Source: Cyanophora paradoxa
Taxonomy: Eukaryota; Glaucocystophyceae; Cyanophorales; Cyanophoraceae
NCBI GenBank assembly: GCA_004431415.1
Contig: QPMI01000596.1
Span: 1 to 64,000 of the forward strand
Reading direction: 5' to 3'
Length of the DNA stretch: 64,000 nucleotides
Position numbers and translations under genes: made by a program. This document shows, one piece after another, positions 1 to 10,253 of the stretch. The notes beneath the pieces are model-generated. The model was not told the DNA's origin. It was given only the letters and a program-made list of their open reading frames with translations, and searched no databases. The stretch's first letter is position 1; each line of letters begins with the position of its first letter.

Positions 1-50
1 CACAATCAAGTAAGCCTTAAGTATTCTTGTCAAATTTTGGTCTTTTCGAT

Positions 51-142
51 AGGTGTCACAGGTGTTCACAGGTTTTTATCGTCCCTGGTCATTTTTCTTT
101 TATAGCCCCCTAGATGGGATGGACCTGTGACACCTGTGAACA
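51..142. repeat. Palindromic repeat at the left side of the virophage-like element
   Basis: Two arms, about 52-71 (ggtgtcacaggtgttcacag) and 122-141 (reading acctgtgacacctgtgaac), are near reverse complements around a spacer of about 50 bases containing TATAGCCC and GATGGGATGGA. A closely similar unit lies at 9585-9675, so the pair brackets the element's genes. This could be an internal terminal structure, an origin, or a dispersed hairpin repeat; the true left terminus may lie outside the window. Confidence 0.6.
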
Positions 143-241
143 ACACCATTTCCAGTAAGGCTATAAAAATACATATACATTTCAATCATAAATCGTTTTG
201 TTTAATATTCAAATCCTCTCCATTGTCTTCTTGAACCCTTG

Positions 242-2577
242 TTATCTTTCGAAGTCCAATGTAGCCCTTGCTCTGGTTCCCTGAATTCGTTTAACCTCTG
301 ATTTCACATTGAAGATTTCCCTTACTCTCTTCATCACAGAAACACATTCAACTTTATCATCGACACTTCTGTATGATTTGTAAATGATATCACTCGAAAC
401 AAAGTCGTTTGCATTATGGGTAACTTCGAAATTATCCCTAAGCCATTCACCAATCTTATCATTTTCAGCTATAAAGTTTATTCCCTGTTCAATAATCGAT
501 TGAGGGGGATTTCTTAAGATCTCTTCAACCTCTTTGTTCTTCCACATATCCAGTAATATCTTCATGTGAGCCATCTTATACTCATCATCATTGTGTAGAA
601 GTGTGAACAGAGTTGGGTCAGCTTTCTTTGACCAGCTTCAGGCTTCTCTCTGAATATATTATTGAATCTCTGGTATGAAAGTCTTCTTTGAATTGCAAAG
701 TCTGGTTTATTTATAGTCAAATTGTCATTAGTTGTAATGTAACCTGAAATTGGAGTAAGGATACTGGGTCTTTGAACAAGGCTCTCACAGTCATTTCATT
801 TCCACCTGTGACCTCCTTAATTTTGGAGATCTGCAGTTTATCACCATCTTCAGCCTCATTACTGAATACAAGTCGCTTTCCAAGGAGTTTGGCAAGTTCA
901 GGAGTAGCATCTGATGAGTTCTTTTTAGGTTTGTCCAATAGGATATTTCGAGAGGGCTATAATAAGCCCCTGAATCTGTTTGCAGTATTCCTGAACAAGT
1001 GATTTACCATTTGCACCAGCACCAGTCCACATGTAGAACTTCTGATTTTGTTGATCCACTGAGCAATTGCAATAGATGCCAGAAGATAGTTTCGCTCTGC
1101 TGGATCATCTACAATCTCTCTATAAATCTGATTGAGATGGTCTACTTTCTTGGGGTCTACATTCTCAGTATAATCATAACCCACACTCTTGCTCACCATA
1201 TCTTCCAGTTTCCCTTTCTGAAAGTCATAGTTGTCAGATCAAATACACCATTATCGAATCCAATTACATATGGAACTGTATCAATCTTTCATAGAATTCA
1301 TCATCATTCAGCAGAGGGAGCAGATCAGTCAGAAGGGATTTGCGATATCCTGATTGTTTAAGATTTTTGGCAATAGAAATTAATGTTTTCGATTTCTCTT
1401 CGAAAGCTGTTCTATTCTCTTCATCCTTCAAAGCTCTTTGGCTATAATGCACAGCCCTGCCAAGGTATTGAGGGACAACAAGGCAACTTATGTCTAGGTA
1501 AATCTTTTGGTTTGTGTCATCATGCTCCCAAATCCCAGTATCAGTATTGAGTTTGAACCATGACTTTTTGGAGTATCTCCAAGTATGTTGTAGTACCTCT
1601 TTGCACACAAGACTGACATCATAATGAGCGCCTCCAGAACCAGCGGATTATCAATGAGATTGAAGATATCAGATTGCATTCCAATGAAGATAAATCGTTT
1701 TTTGCAATTGCCACTGTAGCTGGACACAATATACTTTTTATCTTCTCCTTTGGCTTTCATAACATACCAGTTATTCGATTCATGGGACCATTGCAGCATG
1801 GGCAATTGAAGTCCCTTATTAGCAGCATCAAAGTTAAAGCCAGTTCAGTTTGAGAGATTATATTGGGATGCATAAAGCCCATATCCACCAGCTCTTTAAG
1901 AATACTCTTTTCCAATTCATCATGTGAGGTAGCATTAGCAGTATACTCACTCTTATAGATATAGTTCTCTGCAATCCACTTTTTAAACTCATCAGTAGGC
2001 TCATTGAAATCACAGGTATCATCCCATGGAGCAATTACCCAGGTCTTGTTGACACTGGGACAAACATTAATTAATCCAGAAGTTCCAGTTCCAGTGATTG
2101 TTTTCAGGTCAACCTTTTCAAAGCCTTTAAAGCCTGGAGCCTTATCGGTGATTTTGAGTTTAGTGAACTCCTCAGGTCGTTTAAAGTAGACATGATAGCC
2201 TTTTTTAGTTTTTGCCATGGGCTGATTGGCATCAAAGTCATCAGGAAACATATCCGGAATTTCTCAAAGTTCTCCTCATCATCAAAGTCAATAACCATCA
2301 TGTTGTCTGAGAGCAGAATGCCCCAAGATACATACTGATTAGTTGCCAGCGCTTCCTCATACTTTTCCCAGGACCAAGCACCTCCCTTATGCTTGAAAAC
2401 TGGGTCTTTGCTGTCAGGTTTCACTGGGATAATCATGTTTTTGGCGAGTTCCTCATCAGATCGAAGCCAGTTAGCGAGCGATTTGATTAACTTGTCTGTT
2501 TGGCGTTCATTTTCAGCGATTGGGGTCCCTTTTATATATATAGAAGATTTTTCTTTAAGTAGTTTTGGGTCCCCCAA
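242..2577 (-). pseudogene. AEP primase - SF3 helicase (D5-like), frameshifted
   Basis: A replication protein of the archaeo-eukaryotic primase plus superfamily 3 helicase type found in virophages, Polinton-like viruses and NCLDVs. The N-terminal part has an AEP metal motif (VIDFDDEE, DhD type) and a GYHVYFK motif matching the sxH motif. Next comes a Cys pair (CPCC) suggesting a zinc ribbon, then a D5_N-like region (CKEVLQHTWRYSKKSW). The helicase Walker A, GAGANGKS, is encoded at 1000-1023. The coding sequence is split over about seven overlapping frames (breaks near 2,240, 1,790, 1,550, 1,240, 1,000 and 700), so no intact product is possible without correction. The expected start codon at 2518-2520 reads ATC instead of ATG. 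It is divergent from the polymerase/integrase block and preceded by the conserved TATA-like element at 2529-2566. Confidence 0.85.
2529..2566 (-). promoter_or_regulatory. Conserved TATA-like promoter of the primase gene
   Basis: Read on the minus strand, this 37-base block (core CTATATATATAAAA) matches 3855-3893 with a single mismatch and lies just upstream of the primase coding start. Shared upstream blocks before several genes are typical of virophages; mavirus and its helper virus use a TCTA-centred late promoter, and this block also contains TCTATA. Function is inferred from position and repetition. Confidence 0.6.
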
Positions 2578-2721
2578 TCATTTTTTGTTGGAAATCGAGA
2601 AAGTATCCCTACGAAATTTATCCACATGATATATCGAGTGGTTCAGATACAAAAAGGATGAATGGTATTTCAGCGAATAAACAGCATATCCCCAGCCTAG
2701 TAATATGCTGGGAAAAATAAT

Positions 2722-2976
2722 TTAGACATGTTTCGATTTTCTCCCTCTGTTTGAGTAAGGGACATCATACAAATATTTGACAAAGCAGACTGCATTGGCT
2801 GCATACTTTCGCTGACATGAACTTGCTATTTTCATGGCTCTATAGGTATCATCGGTTTGATATAGATCTCTTAGCTGTGTGGCTATTTTTTCGTTAAACT
2901 TTTTGATTTGAGCCTTACCTTTTTCAGTTTGCTGGTACCTCTTCATAGCTCTCTTCTGGGCTTCACTGAGTGGCAT
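2722..2976 (-). CDS. Small basic protein of the element, unknown function
   Basis: An uninterrupted 84-codon frame with a good ATG at 2974-2976, preceded by a TATA-like motif (about 2992-3008) like those of its neighbours. The protein is rich in Lys, Arg, Gln and Tyr (MPLSEAQKRAMKRYQQTEKG start; GRKSKHV end), which would suit a nucleic-acid-binding protein, but I recognise no domain. It lies between the primase-helicase and the Cys/His-rich gene in the same orientation. It is one of the few intact frames in the element. Confidence 0.55.
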   Translation of the reverse strand: MPLSEAQKRAMKRYQQTEKGKAQIKKFNEKIATQLRDLYQTDDTYRAMKIASSCQRKYAANAVCFVKYLYDVPYSNRGRKSKHV

Positions 2977-2991
2977 TTTTCCTCTGTCTCT

Positions 2992-3008
2992 CTTAATATA
3001 TATAGAGA
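2992..3008 (-). promoter_or_regulatory. TATA-like promoter element before the small ORF
   Basis: Read on the minus strand, TCTCTATATATATTAAG lies about 16 bases upstream of the ATG at 2974-2976. It is a weaker version of the block at 2529-2566 and 3855-3893. It keeps the TCTATATATA core and a following TTTAAAGAA-like stretch. Confidence 0.5.
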
Positions 3009-3032
3009 ATTCTTTAAATCATTTTTTGTTCT

Positions 3033-3850
3033 TTAACCTCTCTGTCCAAATCTCTCAATATACATAAGTTTGAAATGCTTACCTAGCAATGCTACAAATG
3101 GTTCGATTTCCAAGGTCTCCCATGTTTTCTTGTCCTTATTCCATCTGCAATCTAATCCTTTTGCGATATCTTTTTTAAGAAAAGGCACCTGAAACCCAGC
3201 AACCAATGTGTTTGTTGTACTGAGTTCTGCATACATTTCAATCAATGCAGATCTACCCTCTCTGAACCTCTCTATATCATCTCTGCGAAGATTATCCATT
3301 TTTGGAATGAACTGGTTGCACCAAATCAGGAAAAGATTAACTGCATGTCTATTCCTTGCTCTTTCTTGTTCTAATTCTCTCTGCCTTCGCTCTCTTTCTT
3401 CTAATTCAAGTTGTTTCTTTCGCTCCTCTGCTTCTTTCTGGATTTGCTTTTTTCTTTCCAATTCCTCCTCCTTTATGATAATCCTGCACTTATTGCAGAA
3501 ATTATCCTTACGGTTTTTATGTCGATCTCCGCATTTCTTGCATATATCTTCCCTCCTTGCACCATTTGGCATAAATCGTTTAATGCAGCAGTTGCCAACA
3601 AGAACCACAATCTTTTTATCCACATGCAAGATGTAGCATTGTTCTTCAATATGATGCTTGCAAGCACAGCTGTTTGAGTGTGGAGGAAGGCTTTCGTGAG
3701 TCAAATCATACTTTGCAAGTTTCAAATACAAAGAGTTCATATATTTGCTTCTCCCCAAAGCGACAAAGTCTTTAAGTTATTAGATCCACAAAGAAACATT
3801 AATGTAGCCTTCAAGCGTTCCAGAGAAGATGTTGCTTTGTTCTCTGCCAT
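3033..3850 (-). pseudogene. Cys/His-rich, coiled-coil protein of the element, one frameshift
   Basis: The best start is ATG at 3848-3850 (MAENKATSSLERL), 5 bases downstream of the conserved TATA-like block. That frame ends after about 35 codons, and a second frame carries the rest to 3033, so there is one frameshift near 3765-3785. The N-terminal third has metal-binding pairs (CACKHH, CCIKRF, CKKCGD, CNKC), probably two zinc sites. A Glu/Arg-rich coiled coil follows (about residues 130-185), then a C-terminal region with conserved Trp and Phe. It resembles zinc-ribbon proteins of giant viruses and virophages in style only; I do not assign a function. Confidence 0.6.
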
Positions 3851-3854
3851 TGTC

Positions 3855-3893
3855 CTTTTATATATATAGAAGATATTTCTTTAAGTAGTTTTC
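3855..3893 (-). promoter_or_regulatory. Conserved TATA-like promoter of the Cys/His-rich gene
   Basis: Minus-strand block with core CTATATATATAAAAGG, ending 5 bases before the ATG at 3848-3850. Nearly identical to 2529-2566. It lies between divergently read gene blocks. Confidence 0.6.
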
Positions 3894-3961
3894 ATCAAAT
3901 TTTTGCGTTCGGAATATCCCCATTTAAAACCTCCCCTTTTAGTAGGAACAAGTTAGGAACT

Positions 3962-4213
3962 ATGCCCCGAATTAGCAACAGACTCATTAGAGAGAAGAAA
4001 TGGGAACTCATGGGATTACTGGGAACACTGTATGCAGCCCATGAAATTACAGAGGCTGAATATGACCGGGAAATCGGATTTATTTCAAGGGGCAGACCCA
4101 CTTTAGCAAAATTAACCAGAAAAGCCAATAACCTCTATGATAAAGTTGAAACTCTTGATGAACTCGATCGCCTGAGGCAAATAGAACCAGAGGCAGAAGA
4201 TGGTACAGCATGA
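3962..4213 (+). CDS. Small charged helical protein of the element
   Basis: Intact 83-codon frame starting at ATG 3962 (MPRISNRLIREKKWELMGLL). The product is highly charged and predicted helical, with an acidic end (QIEPEAEDGTA). No family recognised. The last codon overlaps the next start in ATGA (4210-4213). It is the first gene of the plus-strand block that leads into the DNA polymerase. Confidence 0.5.
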   Translation: MPRISNRLIREKKWELMGLLGTLYAAHEITEAEYDREIGFISRGRPTLAKLTRKANNLYDKVETLDELDRLRQIEPEAEDGTA

Positions 4214-4556
4214 ATGAATTATATCGCTGGCTCACTACAGAGCCAGAAGGGAAGTTGTTGTTGATGTGATTGAATATTTAGATAGAATTGCAACCTCTCT
4301 ACCAAAACGTTTAAGAGACAGTCTAGATCAATTCAGGGCAATCAAAGTTCGCTTATCGTTTATCTGCAAGTTCGTAAAAGTCAGCAATCCACAGGTTTGG
4401 ATATCGAAATACATTTACAGCGATTATTTTGTATTAACCAAATCGAGAAATATTCGAACTGAGCTGAATAAAGCAGCCCAAATGTGTCAGGAGCAGATGA
4501 ATGTTGTTGATAGCTATCGATTGGAGAGAATCGAAATGCTAGAGTTGCTATTATGA
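4210..4556 (+). pseudogene. Small helical protein of the element, frameshifted near its start
   Basis: ATG 4210-4212 overlaps the preceding stop. That frame runs 19 codons (MNELYRWLTTEPEGK...) to a TGA. A one-base shift within 4250-4266 continues into a 96-codon frame (VIEYLDRIATSLPKRLRDSL) that ends in ATGA at 4553-4556, overlapping the polymerase start. The continuous helical character on both sides of the shift argues for one original gene of about 115 codons. No domain recognised. Confidence 0.5.
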
Positions 4557-7187
4557 GTTATGCCCCAACTGGTGGTGCTATGTTAAAACACCAGATCAAT
4601 TGCAGCCAAGAGAGCCACAGTGAATATTCGAAATATTGATGATTCTTGCTTCGAAAATGCCATTTTGGCATGGATCCATAGGAAAGATGTAATTCCCACA
4701 AGAGAAGTGAGCTTACACAATATCGCAAATGGAAATACTCACCAACCACATACAATCCTTTGGCTCTCAATTTCGATAACATCCCATTCCCTGTTCCTGT
4801 GATGCTGAAATCATTGATAAATTCGAATCTCAAAATGCAGGCATCAGCATAAACATATTTGGAATGGATGAGATGTTATATATCCCCTACATCAATCCAG
4901 CAACCCAGGCAGAAAGCAAAAGATTAATCTCATGCTCATTCATGATGATGAAGGGAATGGTCACTATATTACAATCATGTCCCTTTCAAGACTTCTCAGA
5001 GTTGCCCTTGATAAAACCAAGGATCAAAAGTTACACTACTGTGACACATGCTTATCTCGATTCAGGTCTGAGGCTAAACTCACTGCTCATGTGGACTCAA
5101 ACAGATGCATTGATTGGAGACTCTCAAAGGGAATCACCCTAAGCCTGAGACCACCATAGAGTTTGGACTGAAAAACCTCAGGAAAACTGTGTGGCTTCCT
5201 GTTGTGGTTACTGCAAGATTGAACATAGAAGCATCCCCATTGATGCATCGAAATCCAAGAGAGAAGTCTCAGCAGTCAACTAGAATAGTCACTGGGGCAG
5301 ATGTTCAAGATTTTCGATTTGAGGGCAGGATCCAATGGGAGGTCTGTTTGAATGCTTGGAGTCCAAAGCAAGAGAACTAATCGATTTCCTGTTTACCAAT
5401 ATTCCCATGAATGAACTCACAGATGAGCAAAAGGCTATTTACAGAGCTACCAAACACTGTTACCTTTGCAGTGAGAGGTTCACAAGGAAAACTTCAAATG
5501 CAGGGATCATGATCACCACACAGGTCATTACATTGCCCTGCATGCAGAAACTGCAATCTCCATAGGAGAATCTCAAAGCAAACCAAAGTTGCAGTTGTTG
5601 TTGACCAAATGGATGACTGTGGGACATTCATTTTCAGAAAAATAGCAGGCATGGGTGATAAAAAGCGAATCGAAATCCTTTCGAAAAATTTGATCAATAT
5701 CTTTCATTGCAATGGGGTCTTTACAAGTTCATTGATGCAAGTAATTTATGGACTTTGGGGCTGCTGATGTAGATGAGTTAATGAGCAAATTCCAGGCTTT
5801 CAGAAGGCTTTCACACTCAGTATATGGATTGGACCCAGTTCATTATGTATCTGCACCTGGGTTATCTTGGGATGCTATGCTTAGGACCACCAAGGCAAAA
5901 ATAGAGCTTATAAGTGATGTAGAGCAATACGAATTTGTTGAGAGGGAATCAGGGGTGGCTTTGCAACAATGCCTTGTAGGTATGCTGAGGCTGATGGTGA
6001 GAACTCCCATATTATGCTGTTTGATGCTAACAACTGTATGGCTACTGCTTGAGTCAGCCTATTCCAGTTGGTGATTTTAGATGGGAGACCGAATTCAACC
6101 CAACAAGATAACAGATCCAGTTTCCTGGAAGTTGATCTGGATTACCCAATTAGCTGTTTCTAGATCACAGTGATTTCCCCCCTAATTATAAACAAGAAAA
6201 TAGTAGAATATGCAGAATTATCACAATATCAAAAGAGCCTATTGGATCTCTCAGGAGAAGAGCTTGATAAGACCCCTAAGCTAACTGCAACCTTTGGTTC
6301 TGTGACAAACTATGTGATTTCTGAGCCTCTTCTACAGTATATTCTGACCAAAGGTGTGAAACTAAAGAAGGTTCACAGGGTCCTATCATTTACTGTGGCT
6401 CCTGTAATGAAACCCTACATTGAGCTGAACACTGATATGAGAAGGAAAGCAGTGAATAAATTCGAGGCTGATTTCTATAACTCATGAATAACTCAATCTA
6501 TGGAAATGCATTGAATCATGTAGAGGTAGATCTGTGGTTAAGATTGCCAACAGTGAGAAACTGTTTATGAAATATGCAGCCTCTCCTTTAGTGAAATCAA
6601 CAAGTCCCATAAGTGAAAGGGCAGTTGCCTTTGAGTTTTACACAAAACATGTGAAGCTAGATAAGCCTGTTGCTATTGGGGCTTATGTTTTGGATACTGC
6701 CAAACTGCATAACTACAAGTTCTTCTATGATACTGTAAGGTCCCAGTGGGCAAAAGCAAAGTTACTATTCCATGATACTGACTCCTTTTGTCTATATATC
6801 GAATCTAAGACCCTACAAAAAGATATAGGGAATATCTCTTATGCATTGGACCTAGGGGGGTCTAACAGAATGACCCCAGGTAAATACAAAAATGAGATGC
6901 CAGGTTCTGCTATATTGGAGTATGTAGGTCTGAGAGCCAAAGTTTACAGTTTCAGAACAGCTGAGATTGAGAGAAGTAAGCTATCTGGGACTTCCACTGA
7001 GGAACTCCAATTCAATGATTTTAAGGAGTGTTTATTTGCAGGTATCAGCAAGACTGTGACTGCAAAGCAGAAGAGAAGGGCAGATCACACAATAATAGAT
7101 ACTGTGAGTAGAAGGGTTGCCCTAAACTGCTTTGATGCAAAGAGATACATCTTACCAGATGGTATTAATTCTGTTCCTTTTAATTAA
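4553..7187 (+). pseudogene. Protein-primed family B DNA polymerase, heavily frameshifted
   Basis: Replicative polymerase of the Polinton/mavirus type (pPolB), which initiates from a terminal protein. Seen in order: an N-terminal region (NIRNIDDSCFENAILAWIH); a zinc-finger-like segment (HYCDTCLSRF...LTAHVDSNRC, about 5030-5105); a Cys pair followed by a RDHDHHTG-like motif (about 5455-5520); SAPGLSWDAMLRTTKAKIEL (about 5850-5915); DANN of polymerase motif A at 6023-6034; an FYKLMNNSIYGN-like motif B near 6470-6500; and DTDS of motif C at 6773-6784. The last 217 codons (6534-7187) are one frame. At least six frameshifts break the gene. It starts in an ATGA overlap with the upstream ORF and ends 3 bases before the integrase ATG, so the block was compact. 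Confidence 0.85.
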
Positions 7188-7190
7188 GAG

Positions 7191-8567
7191 ATGCCAGCAA
7201 CTGGAAGAATAGTTAGGAGAACCACTGAGCAACTGCAAGGTAACCTACTGCCTATCACAGTTCCAAAGGAGGAAAAGGGGGAATCTCGAATTGTTAAAAA
7301 GTCTGAAATGAAAGAGCTTGTCCCAGTAGAGATCCCAGTTGCTATTGCAGTGAAAGAAACTAGCAAGATTGCCAAGAGATTCTATGATGTGAGAACTGGT
7401 TACAAAGGGCTTCAAGCTATGAGGCTGAGTTACCAGATGAATCCTACAAGCAGTTGCAAGAGTTCTATAAAAAGCAAGAGGTAGTTCAGATCAATGCACC
7501 TGCTATATCTAGAAAGAGAGATCCCATGGTTCCAATAAGGCAACCCTTGATACCTATGTGATTGATTTGCTCTTTTTCCCCAGCTTATAAGAAACAAAAC
7601 AATGGCTATGATACATTTATGACTGCAATGGAATCAACACTGAGAACTGGATATATCATACCTATAAGGGATAAATCAGCTCTCACTACATTAGCTGCAT
7701 TTAAACAGCTTGAGATGAGAGTAGCAAGACCATAGTAAAGGTTCAATCAGATGCTGGGAGTGAATTCCAAATCGAATATTCCAGAGTATTTATCTAGTAA
7801 TACATAGAACACAAGTGAGTGGAACTGCTGACCACAGAAGCCAAGGTCGAATTGAAGCCTTTAACAAGCAGATTAAGAGACTGATCACAAACTACTGCAT
7901 AGCTAATAACACAGCTAGATTTTTTGATGTGTTAGGTGATATTGAGTATAATTACAATAATACAGTTCACTCAGCTACTAAGATGAAGCCAGGCGAAACT
8001 ACAGAGGAGCATTATAGGTATATAGTGGGATTAGAAGATGAGAGATTCAAGAATCAATAGCTTATCTTGATACCATGCAACCTGGCATGTTTGTTAGAGT
8101 GAAAGTTGAGAAGAACCCCTTTGCTAAAACAGGGTAACAATTGGTCTAGGATGGTTTACACTGTTGATAGTAGGGAGGCTTTAAATTAAGCTAAGGAGTC
8201 CCACTGGTGAGATCATAGATAACAGGTTTGCTTTCCATGAGTTGTTGCCTGTGAATGCAGTTGAGTATCTGGAAACCCCTACAGTAGATGCCTTAGAGCA
8301 AGCCAAAGAAGAAGCCAGGGTTGATGCTGCTATAAGGAGAGAAGGCATAGAAGCTGCTAATGAAGTCCCAGATAAGCCTTTGATAGAGCTAGGAAGGAGA
8401 AGGCTGGGAAAGTTAATAGGGAACTCAAAAAGCTCACCATAGCAGGCACACAGAAACTTTCAGAAGTGAATAGCCAGAGATGGTATAGTGACTTTCAGAC
8501 TACTAAGGAGTCATATACAGCCCCTAAACCTCAAAGAACACTAAGAGAGAGGACCAAAACTAGCTAG
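7191..8567 (+). pseudogene. Retroviral-type (RVE) integrase, frameshifted
   Basis: Integrase of the DDE superfamily used by Polintons and mavirus-like virophages to enter host DNA. ATG 7191 follows the polymerase stop by 3 bases. After an N-terminal stretch to about 7530, the catalytic core is recognisable in shifting frames: an N-terminal part including GYDTFMTAMES (about 7600-7635), SDAGSEF with the second catalytic Asp (7747-7767), GRIEAFNKQIKR with the catalytic Glu (about 7845-7880), and YNYNNTVHSATKMKPGE. A C-terminal part rich in Glu/Ala runs to TAG 8565-8567 after another shift near 8410. At least five frame breaks make it non-functional as read. Confidence 0.8.
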
Positions 8568-9418
8568 TTTGCTAGCCGAAAACCGTCTTTTTTCCAAATA
8601 TATGTATGACTGATATACATATATACATATATGCATATGATATACACATTGTCTTGTAGATCTTTTCAAGCGCTTCACAGCGATATGCAGAACGTTGCGA
8701 TTTGATAATCTGGTGATGAGATACAAGCGTTTGAAGATGCCGATTATCGATTTTTCGAGATTTCGGAATGATGCATCATAATGATGTAATAATGATGTAT
8801 CATAAACACATAACATATATAATTCGCCGTGATCGTCATGATCTCCCGAGTTCGATGGTGTGTCATATATATCATATACATATGCATCGTCATTATGACA
8901 TCATTTCGTAACATAACACGTCCGTCATCGTCTTTTTTCGCAGCGAACAGATAAGTGAACAGTTAACGAGACAACTATTGTAATAGTGTACTGCAACAAC
9001 AATTGAAACAAGATATGCGGGAAAGCTATTGAAAGACAATGAAGCAAATTGCGAACAATTAAGTGAACAGTTAAGTGGACACCTGTTGGGAGTAGGCAGT
9101 GTCTACTCGTTTATCGTGAAACGGTGTCCACTTAACTGTTCATTTAACTGTTGACGAAAACCCATGCATTATGACATCATATCATTAAACCACATACAAA
9201 ACACTAAAATGCATGTATCTCTTCACCAACTCATCATGTGACAAAACCAAAAACAGATTCGGAATCTCTTAACGAGGCCTGCCTGACGATGTAAGTATCA
9301 TAGGCTCAATAATTCATATGTTTATAAGCATCTCCCCTTGATTCCCCCTATTATATAATATTTATATTAAAGTGGACTCAAGGTTGACTCATATTAATCG
9401 TAAAAGTAGTAAAAGTAT
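8568..9418. other. AT-rich non-coding region of the element
   Basis: I see no convincing gene. The stretch holds TATACATATATACATATATG-like simple sequence (8600-8650), repeated CATAATGATGTAATAATGATG (8770-8800) and the strong inverted repeat annotated separately. Copies of AAGTGAACAGTTAA also occur near 8955. Confidence 0.6.
9054..9152. repeat. 30-bp inverted repeat (hairpin) downstream of the integrase
   Basis: Arm 9054-9083 (ends AGTTAAGTGGACACC) pairs with arm 9123-9152 (begins GGTGTCCACTTAACT) with about two mismatches, over a 39-base loop. The first arm contains a second partial copy of the GAACAGTTAA unit that also occurs near 8955. It could act as a transcript terminator, an origin or a recombination site. 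Confidence 0.7.
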
Positions 9419-9634
9419 ATGGATTTTGTTACGAATTCAATGCAAGGGTTGACTAAGTGGGTTGAGTTGACTCAAATTTCACAGGAAATAACAATGAATC
9501 AGAGTATAAATGCATTTTTTGAATCAACTACACCAACTAACACTGAGATTTTAACAATATATGAGGTCCTTACTGAATATGGTATGTGTCACAGGTGTCA
9601 CAGGTCTATCCAGCTCAAGCCCTATAAAGAGTGA
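9419..9634 (+). CDS. Possible small ORF at the right end of the element
   Basis: A 71-codon ATG frame (MDFVTNSMQGLTKWVELTQI start) in AT-rich sequence. Its 3' end runs into the palindromic repeat at 9585-9675, and the last residues (CHRCHRSIQL) are translated from that repeat, which makes a real protein doubtful. No family recognised. Confidence 0.2.
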   Translation: MDFVTNSMQGLTKWVELTQISQEITMNQSINAFFESTTPTNTEILTIYEVLTEYGMCHRCHRSIQLKPYKE

Positions 9635-9675
9635 TTTTCCCTTTCGATGGGATGGACTGTGACACCTGTGACACC
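9585..9675. repeat. Palindromic repeat at the right side of the virophage-like element
   Basis: Arms 9585-9604 (tgtgtcacaggtgtcacagg) and about 9656-9674 (ctgtgacacctgtgacacc) are reverse complements around a spacer of about 50 bases with CCCTATAAAG and GATGGGATGGAC. It is the counterpart of 51-142; the shared GATGGGATGGAC(C)TGTGACA string is in the same orientation in both. Confidence 0.6.
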
Positions 9676-9926
9676 CAATTATTCATTAAATTCTTAAGGG
9701 TCCCCCTTAGACTCATTAAAACATGAGAAAAACATATCAATTTCATGTATAATTACGATTGGATTCAATAAAAGATCTATTTGTTTTATTAAACAAATGA
9801 ATCTTATATGGATCTTAATCGAGTTAAGCGATATATTTCCGATTAAATGAATTAAATTTAATTAAATTTAATCGAGAAAGTACATGAATATAATATCGAT
9901 TAAATCAATTAACAAAAAGACCAATC
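9676..9926. other. AT-rich spacer between two inverted-repeat units
   Basis: No gene seen. Short repeats of TTTAATTAAATTTAAT (about 9845-9870) and ATCGATTAAA are the only structure. Confidence 0.5.
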
Positions 9927-10210
9927 ACACATAGTAAAATGCGGAGTTTTAACCAGAGGCAAGATCTAATTGAGATTCAGTTATATTATTCGGAATTTTA
10001 TACAGATTATCGATTAACTCAGTAAGACTAATCGGAAAATAAGAGAAATTTACGATAAAATATCGAAAAGAATACAAAATAATCGAAATAAATGAATATT
10101 CGATAAGATATACACAGATTATCGATTGATTGAAATAGAATATACGAGATATATCAACAAAATCAATTAAGATAAGCCGAGGGTTAAAACTCCGCATTTT
10201 ACTAATGTGT
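9927..10210. mobile_element. 284-bp inverted-repeat unit at the element/host border (MITE-like or element terminus)
   Basis: The termini are ACACATAGTAAAATGCGGAG at 9927-9946 (arm continuing to 9954) and its reverse complement at 10182-10210, differing by one inserted base over 28 bases. The interior is AT-rich with no coding potential of its own. GC-rich host sequence starts immediately after the right arm. It may be a non-autonomous element or the true terminal structure of the virophage-like insertion, whose other end would lie outside the window. I see no clear target-site duplication. Confidence 0.65.
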
Positions 10211-10253
10211 CCCGCCCCTAAGTGCGCCCCTGACCATCCCCCCTCTCGCGCAG

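Noticed and set aside
9949-10197. 82-codon minus-strand open frame
   Set aside because: It is simply the interior of the 284-bp inverted-repeat unit, with Ile/Tyr/Phe-rich AT composition.
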